A DNA stretch of 64,000 nucleotides from Streptomyces smaragdinus (lineage in GTDB: Bacteria > Actinomycetota > Actinomycetes > Streptomycetales > Streptomycetaceae). The notes under the pieces were generated by a model, which saw only the letters and a program-made list of their open reading frames with translations, was not told the DNA's origin and ran no database searches. Positions 14,469 through 23,441 of this stretch are shown here, in pieces. Where the stretch lies: NCBI RefSeq assembly GCF_009604385.1, contig NZ_WEGJ01000013.1:62001-126000 (forward strand), in the 5' to 3' direction. Position 1 is the stretch's first letter. Each line of letters opens with the position of its first letter. Position numbers and translations under genes: made by a program.

Positions 14469-16532
14469 ATGAAGACGATGTCCCGATGTACAGCCGCCCT
14501 CCTCGCCCTCCTGGTCGGAGCCGGCGGCGCCTCGGCCGCGCGGGCGCAGGGTACGGGCACCCCCCTGGTCCAGGAGACCTTCACGCAGGCGACCGCCCCG
14601 GACTTCACCGCGGTCGGCGACGCCTGCCTCACCGGGGCGCCGACCGGTGCCGCGCCGGGGCCGGACGGCGGGCCGGGCGGGTGCCCGGCCGGCGCGGTGG
14701 GGCCGGTGCCCCCGAACGACGCGGCGCCGCACGGCTATCTGCGGCTCACCGACGCCGGCAACGGCCGCAGCGGCGCCGTGCTCTACGACCAGGCCATCCC
14801 GGCGCGGGCGGGGCTGGACGTCTCGTTCGACCAGTGGCAGTACGGGAGTACGACCCCGGACGCGCCGGCCGACGGGATCTCCTTCTTCCTGGTGGACGGA
14901 GCCGCCTCGCTGACCGGCCCGGGCGGCTACGGCGGCAGCCTGGGCTACGCGCAGCTGGGGTCGGCCCCCGGCGTCAGCCACGGCTACGTCGGGGTCGGGC
15001 TGGACGTGTACGGCAACTTCTTCGGGGACACGGAGGGGCGCGGCACCGGCTGCCCCGAGGGGCAGCGCTCGCCCTCCACGGTCCTCTACCCGCCGCCCGG
15101 GCCCGACATGGTCACCGTACGCGGTCCCGGCGACGGGACGGAGGGCTACTGCTTCCTGACCGCGACGACCAGCAACTTCACCTCCACCGGCCCCTGGCCC
15201 TCGACCCTCCCGGGCGACCTGCAGGGGCCGACGACCACGCTGCCGCCGGACGCCACGCCCCAGGAGGCCGAGACGCTCCTCGAACCGTCCCGGCGCCGGG
15301 TGCACGTTCGGATCACCCCGGCGCCCGACCCGGTGCTCACCGTGTCGATCGACTTCATGGACGGCAACGGGGAGCAGTTGGTGCTGACCACGCCGGCGCC
15401 CCAACCGGTCCCGGCCACCTACAAGTTCGGCTTCGCCTCCTCGACCGGCGGCAGCACCGACGTCCATCTCATCCGCAACGTGGTCGTCTCCAGCGTCGCG
15501 CCGCTGTCCCAGCTGAACCTGGTCAAGCAGGCGCAGAAGCCGCTGCCCGAGGACCTCGGGGTCGGGGCGCGGGTGCCGTTCGAGTTCGTCGTGACCAACT
15601 CCGGCGCCCAGGACATCACCGGGCTCGTCGTCGACGACCCGCGGGCCGACACGGTGGAGTGCCCGACCACGGAGCTCGCGAGCGGTCAGACGATCACGTG
15701 CACCGCCACGTACACCGTCACGGAGGAGGACGCGGCCCGGGGCTCCCTCGACAACACGGCCGTCGCGAGCGGCACCGCCGGCGGCACGCCGGTGGGATCG
15801 CCGCCGTCCACCTCGACCGTGCCGATCCCGGTCCAGCCCCCGCCGCCCGCCCTCGAGGTGGCGAAGAGCGCGACGACGCCCGGCCCCTATACCGAGGGGC
15901 AGCCGATCACGTACTCCTACACCGTCACCAACACCGGCGGATCGGAGCTGACCGGCGTCCAGGTCCGGGACAACCGCGTCGACGGCATCACCTGCGTCCC
16001 CACCACCCTGGCACCGGCGCAGACCGCCACCTGCACCGGCACCTACACCGTCACCGCGGCGGACGCGGAGCGCGGGTCGGTCACCAACACCGCCTCGGCG
16101 ACGGGAAGGACGGCGGACGGCGACACGATCACGTCCCCGGACACCGACCTGACGCTCACCGTCGGACGGACCGGCCTCACCGTGGACAAGGAGGTCGTCT
16201 CCGGCGGGCCGTTCATGGTCGGCTCGACGGTGGAGTACGAGTACACCGTCACCGACACCGGCACCACGACCCTGGACGACGTGCGGGTCACCGACGACCA
16301 CATCTCCGACGTCAACTGTCCCCCGGCCTCCCTCGAGCCCGGCGCGTCCGTCGTCTGCCACGGCTCGTACGAGATCACCCCCGCCGACGTCGAGGCGTGC
16401 GCCGGCAGCGACGAGTGCGTCGTCACCAACATCGCCCGCGCCGACGCCACGGATCCCCGGGGCAACGAGGTCCACAGCGGGAGCGACGACGCCGACGTGG
16501 TCGTCGTCGTGGCCGGGCCCCCGCAGAAGTAG
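14469..16532 (+). CDS. Secreted surface protein: L-type-lectin-like domain plus three DUF11 repeats
   Basis: Encodes 687 residues. ATG 14469 is chosen because the signal peptide (KTMSRCTAALLALLVGAGGASA, then ARAQ) starts there; ATG 14478 is also possible. Residues ~35-330 form a legume-lectin/concanavalin-like sandwich, judged from YLRLTDAGNGRSGAVLYDQ, FDQWQYG, ADGISFFLVDG and HGYVGVGLDVYGNF. Three ~115-residue DUF11 Ig-like repeats follow, each with the pattern VxNTGxxxLTGVxVxD...C...LxPGxxxxCxGxYxxT. There is no LPXTG motif or C-terminal membrane anchor, so it is probably released or non-covalently bound. A perfect hairpin follows its stop. Confidence 0.85.
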   Translation: MKTMSRCTAALLALLVGAGGASAARAQGTGTPLVQETFTQATAPDFTAVGDACLTGAPTGAAPGPDGGPGGCPAGAVGPVPPNDAAPHGYLRLTDAGNGRSGAVLYDQAIPARAGLDVSFDQWQYGSTTPDAPADGISFFLVDGAASLTGPGGYGGSLGYAQLGSAPGVSHGYVGVGLDVYGNFFGDTEGRGTGCPEGQRSPSTVLYPPPGPDMVTVRGPGDGTEGYCFLTATTSNFTSTGPWPSTLPGDLQGPTTTLPPDATPQEAETLLEPSRRRVHVRITPAPDPVLTVSIDFMDGNGEQLVLTTPAPQPVPATYKFGFASSTGGSTDVHLIRNVVVSSVAPLSQLNLVKQAQKPLPEDLGVGARVPFEFVVTNSGAQDITGLVVDDPRADTVECPTTELASGQTITCTATYTVTEEDAARGSLDNTAVASGTAGGTPVGSPPSTSTVPIPVQPPPPALEVAKSATTPGPYTEGQPITYSYTVTNTGGSELTGVQVRDNRVDGITCVPTTLAPAQTATCTGTYTVTAADAERGSVTNTASATGRTADGDTITSPDTDLTLTVGRTGLTVDKEVVSGGPFMVGSTVEYEYTVTDTGTTTLDDVRVTDDHISDVNCPPASLEPGASVVCHGSYEITPADVEACAGSDECVVTNIARADATDPRGNEVHSGSDDADVVVVVAGPPQK

Positions 16533-16539
16533 CCGCCCG

Positions 16540-16566
16540 CGTGGGGCCGCCGGCCGCGGCCCCACG
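16540..16566. terminator. Bidirectional terminator between convergent genes
   Basis: CGTGGGGCCGC / GCGGCCCCACG, a perfect 11-bp stem with a 5-nt loop, lies between the DUF11 gene and the FtsX-type permease gene. Confidence 0.8.
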
Positions 16567-16570
16567 CCGG

Positions 16571-19123
16571 TCACTCCCGTATCGACAGCGCTTCCGCCGG
16601 CGGTGTCCGCAGCGCCCGGCGGGCGGGCAGCTCGACGGTGAGGAAGGCCGTGCCCGCGACCAGGGCGGCGAGGGCGGGGAGGAGCCAGCCGGGGCCCGCC
16701 GGCCAGGGACGGTCCAGGAAGCCGATGCCCAGGAGGGCCAGGGGGATCGCCGAGAGGAGCACGCCCGTGGCGATCGCCGCCGTGCCGATGATCGCCGCCT
16801 CGCGGCGCATCATCGCCAGGATCTGGCGGGGCGTGGTGCCGCCCAGCCGCAGGACGGCTATCTCGCCGCGGCGCTGGGCCGTGGTGGCGACCAGCTTGTT
16901 GGCGATGCTCAGCAGCAGATAGCCGAGCAGGACGACGATCACGGCCAGATTGATCCAGACCTCCGGCGGCGCCTCGTTCAGATCGGCGGCGTCGGCGCTC
17001 CCGGTCGGTTCGAGCAGGAGGCCGGGGTACGCGGCCACCGTCGCGGCGAGGGCGCGGCGGGCCGCGTCGCCGCCGTCGGTGCGGGCGAGGAGGCTCTGGT
17101 CGAGCGCGGTGGTCGTATGGCCCGCGGCGAGGTCGTGGGACAGAACCACCGGACCGAAGCCGAGGCCCCGTTCGTAGACGGCGACCACCCGGGCCGTGAC
17201 CTCCGCCCCGTCGCCGAGCACCAGCCGCACCCTCCGGCCGAGGCCCGCCCCGCGCGTACCGGCGGCGTCGGCGCTGACGGCGATCGTCGCGCCGGTGAGC
17301 TTGTCCAGGGCGCCCTGTGTCACGTCGAGGTCGAGGACCCCGCCGGCGTCCGGGGTGAGGATCATCGCCGTCGCCGACTCCACCTCGGGCTCGCCGAACT
17401 GCCGGTACGGCCACACGACGGTCGTGGTGCCGACGGGCGCGGCGGCCCGTACGCCCCGCGTGCCGCGCACGGCCTCCAGCGCGCCGACGGGCAGCCCGCC
17501 CAGGTCCGGCGCGGTCAGCCGCTGCTGGGCGAGCGTGCCCGCCCGGACGTCGTCCGCCGTCGCCGTCAGCACGGTGGTCTGCGCGTACGTGTACGTCAGG
17601 ACGAACACCACCGCCATCGCCAGGGCACTGACCACACCCGACAGACGCATGGCGTAGCCGCGGACGTTGGACACCGCCAGCCAGGTCGGCGCGGAGGCCG
17701 AGGGACGCAGCCGCCGCGCCGCCGCGTCACCCAGGACGCGGACCAGCGCCGGGCCCGCCAGGGCCAGGCCGATCGCGCCGAGGATCCCGGCGAGGGACGT
17801 GGCCGTGGCGCCCAACGGCGTCCGGTTCAGCAGCGGGCCGGCGGAGATCGCGGTCGCGCCCGCGATCAGCGCGAGACCGCAGCGGGTCCGCACCTTCGAC
17901 GCGGTGCGGGGCTCGGCACGGGACTCGGCCACCGCCTCCGTCGCCGGCATCCGCGAGGCACGCCACGCGGCACCCCGCGCCGACACCTGGACGGCCCCGG
18001 CGAGCAGCACGACCGCCGCGACCGCCGGGAGCGGACTCACGGTGAGCGGCAGGGCGTCCGGCAACACCTCGCGGCCGACCAGCAGATCACGGAACCGCCC
18101 GGCCACGAGATAGCCCAACGCCACCCCCGGTACGAGGGCCACCGCGGCGACGACCGTGCCCTGCGTGGCCGCGAGCCGCCGGATCTGCCGGGGCGTCGCC
18201 CCCACGGCCCGCATCAGCGCCAGATCGCGGCGCTGCCCGGCGACCGCCACCGCCAGGGCGCTCGCCGTCACGAAGCCGGTGATCAGCAGGACGACGCCCG
18301 CCAGCGAACCCGAGAGCAGGATCAGCAGGGACCGGGACGCTCCCGCGCCGGGGGACTCGACGTCGCCGCGGTCGTCCCCGGTGGTCACGACGAGCCCGCT
18401 GCCCCGCAGCCGCTCGCGGGCCGCGGCGGCGACCTCGTCCGAGGCGCCCGGCCCGGTGCGCAGGGCGATCAGGTCGGCGGTGCTCCCGGCGCCGGAGAGC
18501 CGGCGGGCCACCGGGTCGGCGAAGAGGATCCCGGCGCCGTCGACCACCGCGGTCAGCCGGTAGCCGGCGGCGGGGCGGCCGGCCGCGACGATCCGGATCC
18601 GGTCACCGATCCGCGCACCCGCCGCCCGGGCGGTCGCGCCGTCCACGGCGACCTCGCCGGGGCCGGGCGCCGTGCCCTCGACCCGCGCGCCGACCGCCAG
18701 CTGAACGGAGGACCAGCCGTGCCCGGCAGCCTCGGGCCCGGGGGAAAGGCCGGCGGAGGGGCCGCCGGAGGACCCCGCCGGTACGACCCCCCCGTCCGCG
18801 TCGAGGACGGCGGCCGGGAAGCCGACGTCGGCGACGGCGGCCGTGACGCCCGGCAGCGCGGCCAGCTCACCGGCCAGCCGCGCCGGGACCCGGCGCCGCT
18901 CCGGGAGGGCGATCGGCAGATCACCGGCCGGGTGATACTCCTGGTCGGCGGAGACCACCACGTCCGCCCCGGCGAGACGGCCAGGCGGGAGCTGCGAGCG
19001 CAGCCCCGACTCCGCGAGCACCCCCGTCGCGGTGACGAGCACCGCGCCGCCGAGGACCGCGCAGGCCACCGCGATCAGGGCCGTCACCCGATGCCCCGCC
19101 ATCCGTACCGCGAGCTGCCACAC
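16571..19123 (-). CDS. ABC transporter permease, FtsX/MacB type
   Basis: Encodes 850 residues. GTG 19123 is chosen: GGGGGAG lies 8 bp upstream and the start falls 2 bp after the ATPase stop. It has the duplicated FtsX layout: TM1 (ALIAVACAVLGGAVLVTATGV), a large extracytoplasmic domain to ~residue 270, three TMs with the cytosolic coupling motif RRDLALMRAVGATPRQIRRL, and a second half with another extracytoplasmic domain and RRGEIAVLRLGGTTPRQILAMM. Such permeases do not translocate solutes across the membrane in the usual way. They mediate antimicrobial-peptide resistance or lipid/lipoprotein movement, or act mechanically on cell-wall enzymes. It pairs with the upstream ATPase and a divergent two-component system, an arrangement like Bce-type peptide-sensing modules. 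Confidence 0.92.
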   Translation of the reverse strand: MWQLAVRMAGHRVTALIAVACAVLGGAVLVTATGVLAESGLRSQLPPGRLAGADVVVSADQEYHPAGDLPIALPERRRVPARLAGELAALPGVTAAVADVGFPAAVLDADGGVVPAGSSGGPSAGLSPGPEAAGHGWSSVQLAVGARVEGTAPGPGEVAVDGATARAAGARIGDRIRIVAAGRPAAGYRLTAVVDGAGILFADPVARRLSGAGSTADLIALRTGPGASDEVAAAARERLRGSGLVVTTGDDRGDVESPGAGASRSLLILLSGSLAGVVLLITGFVTASALAVAVAGQRRDLALMRAVGATPRQIRRLAATQGTVVAAVALVPGVALGYLVAGRFRDLLVGREVLPDALPLTVSPLPAVAAVVLLAGAVQVSARGAAWRASRMPATEAVAESRAEPRTASKVRTRCGLALIAGATAISAGPLLNRTPLGATATSLAGILGAIGLALAGPALVRVLGDAAARRLRPSASAPTWLAVSNVRGYAMRLSGVVSALAMAVVFVLTYTYAQTTVLTATADDVRAGTLAQQRLTAPDLGGLPVGALEAVRGTRGVRAAAPVGTTTVVWPYRQFGEPEVESATAMILTPDAGGVLDLDVTQGALDKLTGATIAVSADAAGTRGAGLGRRVRLVLGDGAEVTARVVAVYERGLGFGPVVLSHDLAAGHTTTALDQSLLARTDGGDAARRALAATVAAYPGLLLEPTGSADAADLNEAPPEVWINLAVIVVLLGYLLLSIANKLVATTAQRRGEIAVLRLGGTTPRQILAMMRREAAIIGTAAIATGVLLSAIPLALLGIGFLDRPWPAGPGWLLPALAALVAGTAFLTVELPARRALRTPPAEALSIRE

Positions 19124-19125
19124 GA

Positions 19126-19866
19126 CTACTTCTCCCCCAACGCGACGAGACGGTCGGCCAGCTCCGGCGCCGTCGGCTCCCGCAGGGTCTCGACCACCCG
19201 GCCGTCGGCCATCACCAGCGCCGTATGGGCCCGGGCGGCGGCGGCCGGATCGTGCGTGACCATCACCACCGTCTGGCCGAGCTCGTCGACCAGCTCGCGC
19301 AGCAGCCGCAGCACCTCGTGGGCACCGCGCAGATCCAGCGCCCCGGTCGGCTCGTCCGCGAAGACCACCGCCGGACGGGTCACCAGCGCCCGTACGATCG
19401 CCGCCCGCTGCTGCTGCCCGCCGGAGAGCTCGCCCGGCCGATGACCGAGCCGGTCCGCGAGACCCACGCGCGCCACCAGCGTCCGCAGCCACTCCCGGTC
19501 GGGGGAGCGGCCCGCCAGGCGCAGGGGGAGGGTGATGTTGTCCTCGACGGTGAGCGACGGCACCAGGTTGTACGACTGGAAGACGAAGCCCACGCGCTCG
19601 CGGCGCAGCTCCGTACGCCGCGTCTCGCTCAGCCCGGCGATCTCGTGGCCGTCTATCGCGATGCCGCCCTCGGTGGGGGAGTCGAGCCCGGCGGCGCAGT
19701 GCATGAGCGTGCTCTTCCCGGACCCGGACGGGCCCATCACGGCCAGGAACGTCCCGTGCTCCACCGTCAACGAGACGTCGTCCAGGGCCCGTACGCCTCC
19801 CGGGTACGTCTTGCCGACGCGCGTCAGCGCGATGGCCGGGGTCCTGCCGGGGGCTGCCGTGCTCAT
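19126..19866 (-). CDS. ABC transporter ATP-binding protein (MacB/LolD family)
   Basis: Encodes 246 residues from ATG 19866, with AAGGAG 7 bp upstream. Walker A GPSGSGKST is at 45-53, Q-loop VFQSYNL, signature LSGGQQQR, Walker B VVFADEPTGALD, H-loop VTHD. The DEPTGALD sequence is typical of the FtsE/LolD/MacB class. The permease start is 2 bp after its stop. It is divergent from a histidine kinase gene across 130 bp holding an 18-bp palindrome, so transcription is probably controlled by the neighbouring response regulator. Confidence 0.95.
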   Translation of the reverse strand: MSTAAPGRTPAIALTRVGKTYPGGVRALDDVSLTVEHGTFLAVMGPSGSGKSTLMHCAAGLDSPTEGGIAIDGHEIAGLSETRRTELRRERVGFVFQSYNLVPSLTVEDNITLPLRLAGRSPDREWLRTLVARVGLADRLGHRPGELSGGQQQRAAIVRALVTRPAVVFADEPTGALDLRGAHEVLRLLRELVDELGQTVVMVTHDPAAAARAHTALVMADGRVVETLREPTAPELADRLVALGEK

Positions 19867-19959
19867 TCGTATGCTCCTTCGGCGGACGGAGAATGGTCGT
19901 TGATCACGATTGTGGAGATCCCGCGGCCCGGATCCGATCCCGCAGGCAGCCCGGTTCCG

Positions 19960-19977
19960 GGTACAGCAGGCTGTACC
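19960..19977. promoter_or_regulatory. 18-bp palindrome between transporter and two-component genes
   Basis: GGTACAGC-AG-GCTGTACC has perfect 8-bp arms. It lies 20 bp before the kinase start and 94 bp before the ATPase start. A likely binding site for the NarL-type response regulator encoded at 21247. Confidence 0.6.
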
Positions 19978-19996
19978 TCTCCCGTAGATTCGTCGC

Positions 19997-21259
19997 GTGC
20001 ACGCCGACCCCCCTCCCGTACCCCGCGGCCTGCGCGCCGTCGTCGTCCGCGCGGCCGGCGGGGCCGGCGCCGGGCTCGAGCAGCTGGTGGGCGGGTTCGG
20101 CACCGCGGTCGTCGCGCTGGCCGTCCTCGCGGCGCTCACGGTCGCCGCGGTCACCGTGCCGCTCGGCGCCGGACTGCTGCTGGCGCCGGGGGCGTTGCGC
20201 GCGCTGCACGCCCTCGCCGGCCGGGAACGCGACCGGCTGAGCCGGTGGGGGCCGGAGGTCGTCGCCCCCGACCCGGCGCCGGTCCGGCCGCGGGCCGCCC
20301 TCGCCGATCCCACCACCCGCCGCGAGCTGCGCTGGCTGGCACGCCACGCGACCGCCGGGTTCCTGCTGGGCACGCTCGGGGTGCTGTTGCCGCTGCTGGC
20401 CGTACGGGACTTCCTGTTCCCGGCGTACTGGCGGCTGGCCCCCCAGGACGCCAACGCCACGTCCCTGGGCCTCGGGCTCGCGACCAACTGGCCCGAGGCG
20501 TTCGCCGTGTCGGTGCTGGGCCTGTTCTGGGTCGCGCTGATCGCCGTCGCCGCCCCCGGCCTGGCCCGCCTCCAGGCGGCGCCCGGCAGGCGGCTGCTGT
20601 CCGCCGGACCCGAGACCGACCTGTCCCTGCGTATCGCCGAACTCACCGCCACCCGTGCCGCCGCCCTGGACGCCCACGCCGCCGAACTCCGCCGCATCGA
20701 ACGCTCGCTGCACGACGGCACCCAGAACCGCCTCGTCACCGTCACCGTCCTGCTCGGCGCCGCCCGCCGCATGGCCGCCCGCGACCCCGCCGGCGCCGAC
20801 GCCCTCCTCGAACGCGCCCAGGGCGCCGCCGAACAGGCCCTCGCGGAACTGCGCTCCGTCGCCCGCGGCATCCTCCCGCCCGTCCTCGCCGACCGCGGCC
20901 TCGAAGGCGCACTCAGCGGCCTCGCCGCGTCCTGCGCGGTCCCCTGCCGGCTCGACGCCGACGCGCCCGCCCGCTGCGCCGCCACCGTCGAGGCCACCGC
21001 CTACTTCGTCGCCGCCGAGGCCCTCACCAACGTCGCCCGGCACAGCGGCGCCCGCCACGCCGCCGTCACCGTCCGCGGCGGCGCCGGCCGGCTGCGGCTG
21101 ACCGTCACCGACGACGGCCGGGGCGGCGCCGACGAGGAGGGCGGCACCGGACTGACCGGCATCCGCCGCCGCGTCGCCGCGCTCGACGGCACCCTCACCC
21201 TGACCAGCCCGCCGGGCGGCCCGACGACACTCGAGGTGGAACTGCCGTGCGGATCGTGA
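19997..21259 (+). CDS. Sensor histidine kinase, HisKA_3 (NarL/DesK-like) type
   Basis: Encodes 420 residues from GTG 19997. The N-terminal part has four likely membrane segments (AVVALAVLAALTVAAVTVPL..., FLLGTLGVLLPLLAV, AFAVSVLGLFWVALIAVAAP) and few extracytoplasmic residues, suggesting sensing within or through the membrane, as in transporter-coupled kinases. The phosphoacceptor is in ERSLHDGTQNRL (His ~239). N-box EALTNVARHSGA, G-box VTDDGRGG and GTGLTGIRRRVAALDG follow. It overlaps the response regulator gene by 13 bp. Confidence 0.93.
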   Translation: MHADPPPVPRGLRAVVVRAAGGAGAGLEQLVGGFGTAVVALAVLAALTVAAVTVPLGAGLLLAPGALRALHALAGRERDRLSRWGPEVVAPDPAPVRPRAALADPTTRRELRWLARHATAGFLLGTLGVLLPLLAVRDFLFPAYWRLAPQDANATSLGLGLATNWPEAFAVSVLGLFWVALIAVAAPGLARLQAAPGRRLLSAGPETDLSLRIAELTATRAAALDAHAAELRRIERSLHDGTQNRLVTVTVLLGAARRMAARDPAGADALLERAQGAAEQALAELRSVARGILPPVLADRGLEGALSGLAASCAVPCRLDADAPARCAATVEATAYFVAAEALTNVARHSGARHAAVTVRGGAGRLRLTVTDDGRGGADEEGGTGLTGIRRRVAALDGTLTLTSPPGGPTTLEVELPCGS

Positions 21260-21897
21260 TCGCCGAGGACGACCCCCTGCTGCGCGAGGGCCTGGCCCTG
21301 CTGCTGCGCGCGGAGGGCCTGGACGTCGTCGCCACCGCCGGCACCCCCGACGACGCCCTCGCCGCCATCGGCGAACACCACCCCGACGTCGCCGTCCTCG
21401 ACGTACGGATGCCGCCGACGCACACCGACGAGGGCATCAGGGCGGCCGTCGAGGCCCGCCGCCGGGTGCCGGGGCTGCCCGTCCTCGTGCTGTCCGCGTA
21501 CGTCGAGCAGAGCTTCGCCCGCGACCTGCTGGGCGGCGGCGTGGGCGGGCTCGGCTATCTGCTGAAGGAACGGGTCGGCCGCGTCGAGGAGTTCCTGGAC
21601 GCCCTGCACCGGGTCGCCGGCGGCGGCACCGCCATCGACCCCGAGGTGGTCGCCCAGCTCTTCACCCGCAGCCACCGCGACACCCGCCTCGAACGCCTCA
21701 GCCCCCGCGAACGGGACGTCCTCGCGCTGATGGCCGAGGGCCTCGGCAACGGCGCCATCGCCGAACGGCTCGTCGTCACCGAGGGCGCCGTGCACAAGCA
21801 CATCCGGAGCATCTTCGCCAAGCTCGACCTGTCGCCGGCGGACCGCACGGACCGCCGGGTTGCGGCCGTCTTGCGCTATCTGGAGGACCGCGGGTGA
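21247..21897 (+). CDS. NarL/FixJ-family response regulator
   Basis: Encodes 216 residues from GTG 21247 inside the end of the kinase gene. The receiver domain is MRIVIAEDDPLL..., with the phosphoacceptor Asp52 in VAVLDVRMPPT and a conserved Lys in GYLLKERV. A LuxR-type HTH spans ~150-210 (LSPRERDVLALMAEGLGNGAIAERLVVTEGAVHKHIRSIFAKL). It probably controls the divergent ABC transporter through the palindrome at 19960. Confidence 0.94.
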   Translation: MRIVIAEDDPLLREGLALLLRAEGLDVVATAGTPDDALAAIGEHHPDVAVLDVRMPPTHTDEGIRAAVEARRRVPGLPVLVLSAYVEQSFARDLLGGGVGGLGYLLKERVGRVEEFLDALHRVAGGGTAIDPEVVAQLFTRSHRDTRLERLSPRERDVLALMAEGLGNGAIAERLVVTEGAVHKHIRSIFAKLDLSPADRTDRRVAAVLRYLEDRG

Positions 21898-21957
21898 CTC
21901 CTGTTGCGCGTGTGCTCGCGTCGCTACGCTGACCCCCTCGGGGGAAGGTGCGGACGG

Positions 21958-22743
21958 ATGAGGGAACCCACGTTCGGGATACTCGGGCCGCTGGCGATCC
22001 GCGGGCGGGACGGGACGGCCGTCGCCGTCGGCGGGCCCAAGCCGCGCGCCGTACTGGCGACACTGCTGCTGCGGCCGGGGGCGTTCGTGTCGCTGGACAC
22101 GCTGACGGAGGTCCTGTGGCCGCGGAGCACGCCGCAGTCGGCGGTGGCCAACATACGGACGTACATACGCGCGTTACGGGCCGCGCTGGAGGCGGCCGGG
22201 GTGGAGTCGGGCAGACTCCGCACCTGCCACGGCGGCTACGTCCTCGACGTCCACCCGTACGACCACGACCTGCTGCTCTTCGAACGCCGGCTGGAGCGGG
22301 CCCGGAAGACGGGACAGCCCTCCGCCGCGTTACGGGCCTGCCTGGACGCGCTCTCCCTCTGGCGCGGGCGCGTGCTCCAGGACCTGCCGGGGAGCGTGCT
22401 GTGGGACCCCGCGCTCACCCGTATCGAGCAGCTGCGGGCCGTCGCCCAGGACGAGTCCCTGCGCCTGCGGCTGCGCATCGGCGATTACGGTCCGCTTGTC
22501 GCGGAATTGCGCGGCCGGATCGCCGCCGAGCCGCTGCGCGAGGATCTGTGGCTGCTGCTCGTCCGGGCCCTGCAGGGCGCCGGCCGTATCGCAGAGGCCC
22601 GGGTCGCGTACGCCGGGGCCCGGCGGCTGCTCGCCGCCGAGCTCGGCGTCGCGCCCGGGTCCGCGCTGCGGGCGGCGGGGGAGGCGCTGTTCAGCAGCCG
22701 TTCGTGCTTGTCTGGTAGCGCGCGAGGAAGTCGTTCCAGGTGA
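21958..22743 (+). CDS. Small SARP-family regulator (winged helix + BTAD) with two TTA codons
   Basis: Encodes 261 residues from ATG 21958, with GGGGAAGG upstream. The OmpR-like winged helix is at ~1-95 (FGILGPLAIRGRDGTAVAVGGPKPRAVLATLLLRPGAFVSLDTLTEVLW), then the bacterial transcriptional activation domain (LLFERRLERARKTG, LREDLWLLLVRALQGAGRIAEARVAYAGARRLLAAELGVAPG). It has no ATPase or TPR part, so it belongs to the ActII-ORF4/RedD-like size class. Leucines at 22174-22176 and 22330-22332 are TTA, implying bldA control. The last 53 bp overlap the convergent peptidase gene. No biosynthetic cluster lies beside it, so its target is unclear. Confidence 0.93.
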   Translation: MREPTFGILGPLAIRGRDGTAVAVGGPKPRAVLATLLLRPGAFVSLDTLTEVLWPRSTPQSAVANIRTYIRALRAALEAAGVESGRLRTCHGGYVLDVHPYDHDLLLFERRLERARKTGQPSAALRACLDALSLWRGRVLQDLPGSVLWDPALTRIEQLRAVAQDESLRLRLRIGDYGPLVAELRGRIAAEPLREDLWLLLVRALQGAGRIAEARVAYAGARRLLAAELGVAPGSALRAAGEALFSSRSCLSGSARGSRSR

Positions 22744-23266
22744 CGCCCTGGACGACGGCGACGACGACCGAACCGTCGTGTATCTGCTCGTAGTGCAGAT
22801 GCGGCGAGAGCGTGTAGATGGCGGACGTCGCGCCGACGGTGCCTATGCGCTGCCCGCGGGAGACGGTGGCGCCCTTCGCCACGTCGCGGGTCTTCAGATG
22901 GGCGTAGCGGGTGCGCCAGCCGTTGCCGTGGCCGACGACGATGGTGTTCCCGTAGCCGGTGGTGGTGTCGTAGTACGACGAGAGCACCGTGCCCTGGGCG
23001 CTCGCCAGGACGCGGCGGCCGCGGTCGTCGGGGTTGCCGGCGGCGTCGTAGTGGTTCCAGTCGATGGAGTGCGCCGGGCTGTGCCCGTTCCAGTTCGATC
23101 CGCGCCAGGACTGGCCGCAGACGAACGGCATCCGGAACGCGGGCCGGGTGGCGGCGGCGGTCGCGGCGGCGCTGTTCTCGGCCGCGAACACCGGGGCTCC
23201 CTGCAGCATCGCGGCGCCGAGCGCCAGTGCGGCGACCGCGGCGGTGCTGACTCCTCGCCTTGCCAT
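22691..23266 (-). CDS. Secreted M23-family metallopeptidase
   Basis: Encodes 191 residues from ATG 23266, with GGGAGGA upstream. Residues 1-29 form a Sec signal peptide (VSTAAVAALALGAAMLQGAPVFA-A). The LytM/lysostaphin zinc site is present as HSIDWNHYD (H-x3-D type) and the HLHYEQI motif (HxH). A conserved VLASAQGTVLSSYYD...YGNTIVVGHGNGWRTRYAHL block precedes the latter. It likely cleaves peptide cross-links in peptidoglycan or glycine-rich peptides outside the cell. It sits between a SARP gene and an FtsX-type transporter. Confidence 0.92.
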   Translation of the reverse strand: MARRGVSTAAVAALALGAAMLQGAPVFAAENSAAATAAATRPAFRMPFVCGQSWRGSNWNGHSPAHSIDWNHYDAAGNPDDRGRRVLASAQGTVLSSYYDTTTGYGNTIVVGHGNGWRTRYAHLKTRDVAKGATVSRGQRIGTVGATSAIYTLSPHLHYEQIHDGSVVVAVVQGVTWNDFLARYQTSTNGC

Positions 23267-23441
23267 GGATCCTCCCGTGGGGTGGTGGGAACGATCCGGC
23301 GATTGAAGGAGACCGGCATACAAAGCACATACAAGGAGCCCCGCCCGAGGGTTGTCCCCCCGGTCAGGAGTGGGGGCAGCACCATGTTCCCGGGGCGGCC
23401 GGCTTCCTAGCCTCGGAGGAATGAGCAGCCGGGGTACGACG

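Noticed and set aside
14345..14632. Small minus-strand gene upstream of the DUF11 gene
   Set aside because: It overlaps the signal-peptide coding part of the DUF11 gene in antisense and has no recognisable ribosome binding site or motif.
14486..19444. Uninterrupted plus-strand frame of more than 1600 codons
   Set aside because: It runs through the DUF11 gene in a wrong frame and then antisense to the permease gene; composition is Arg/Gly/Ala/Pro-rich without motifs, a GC-bias shadow.
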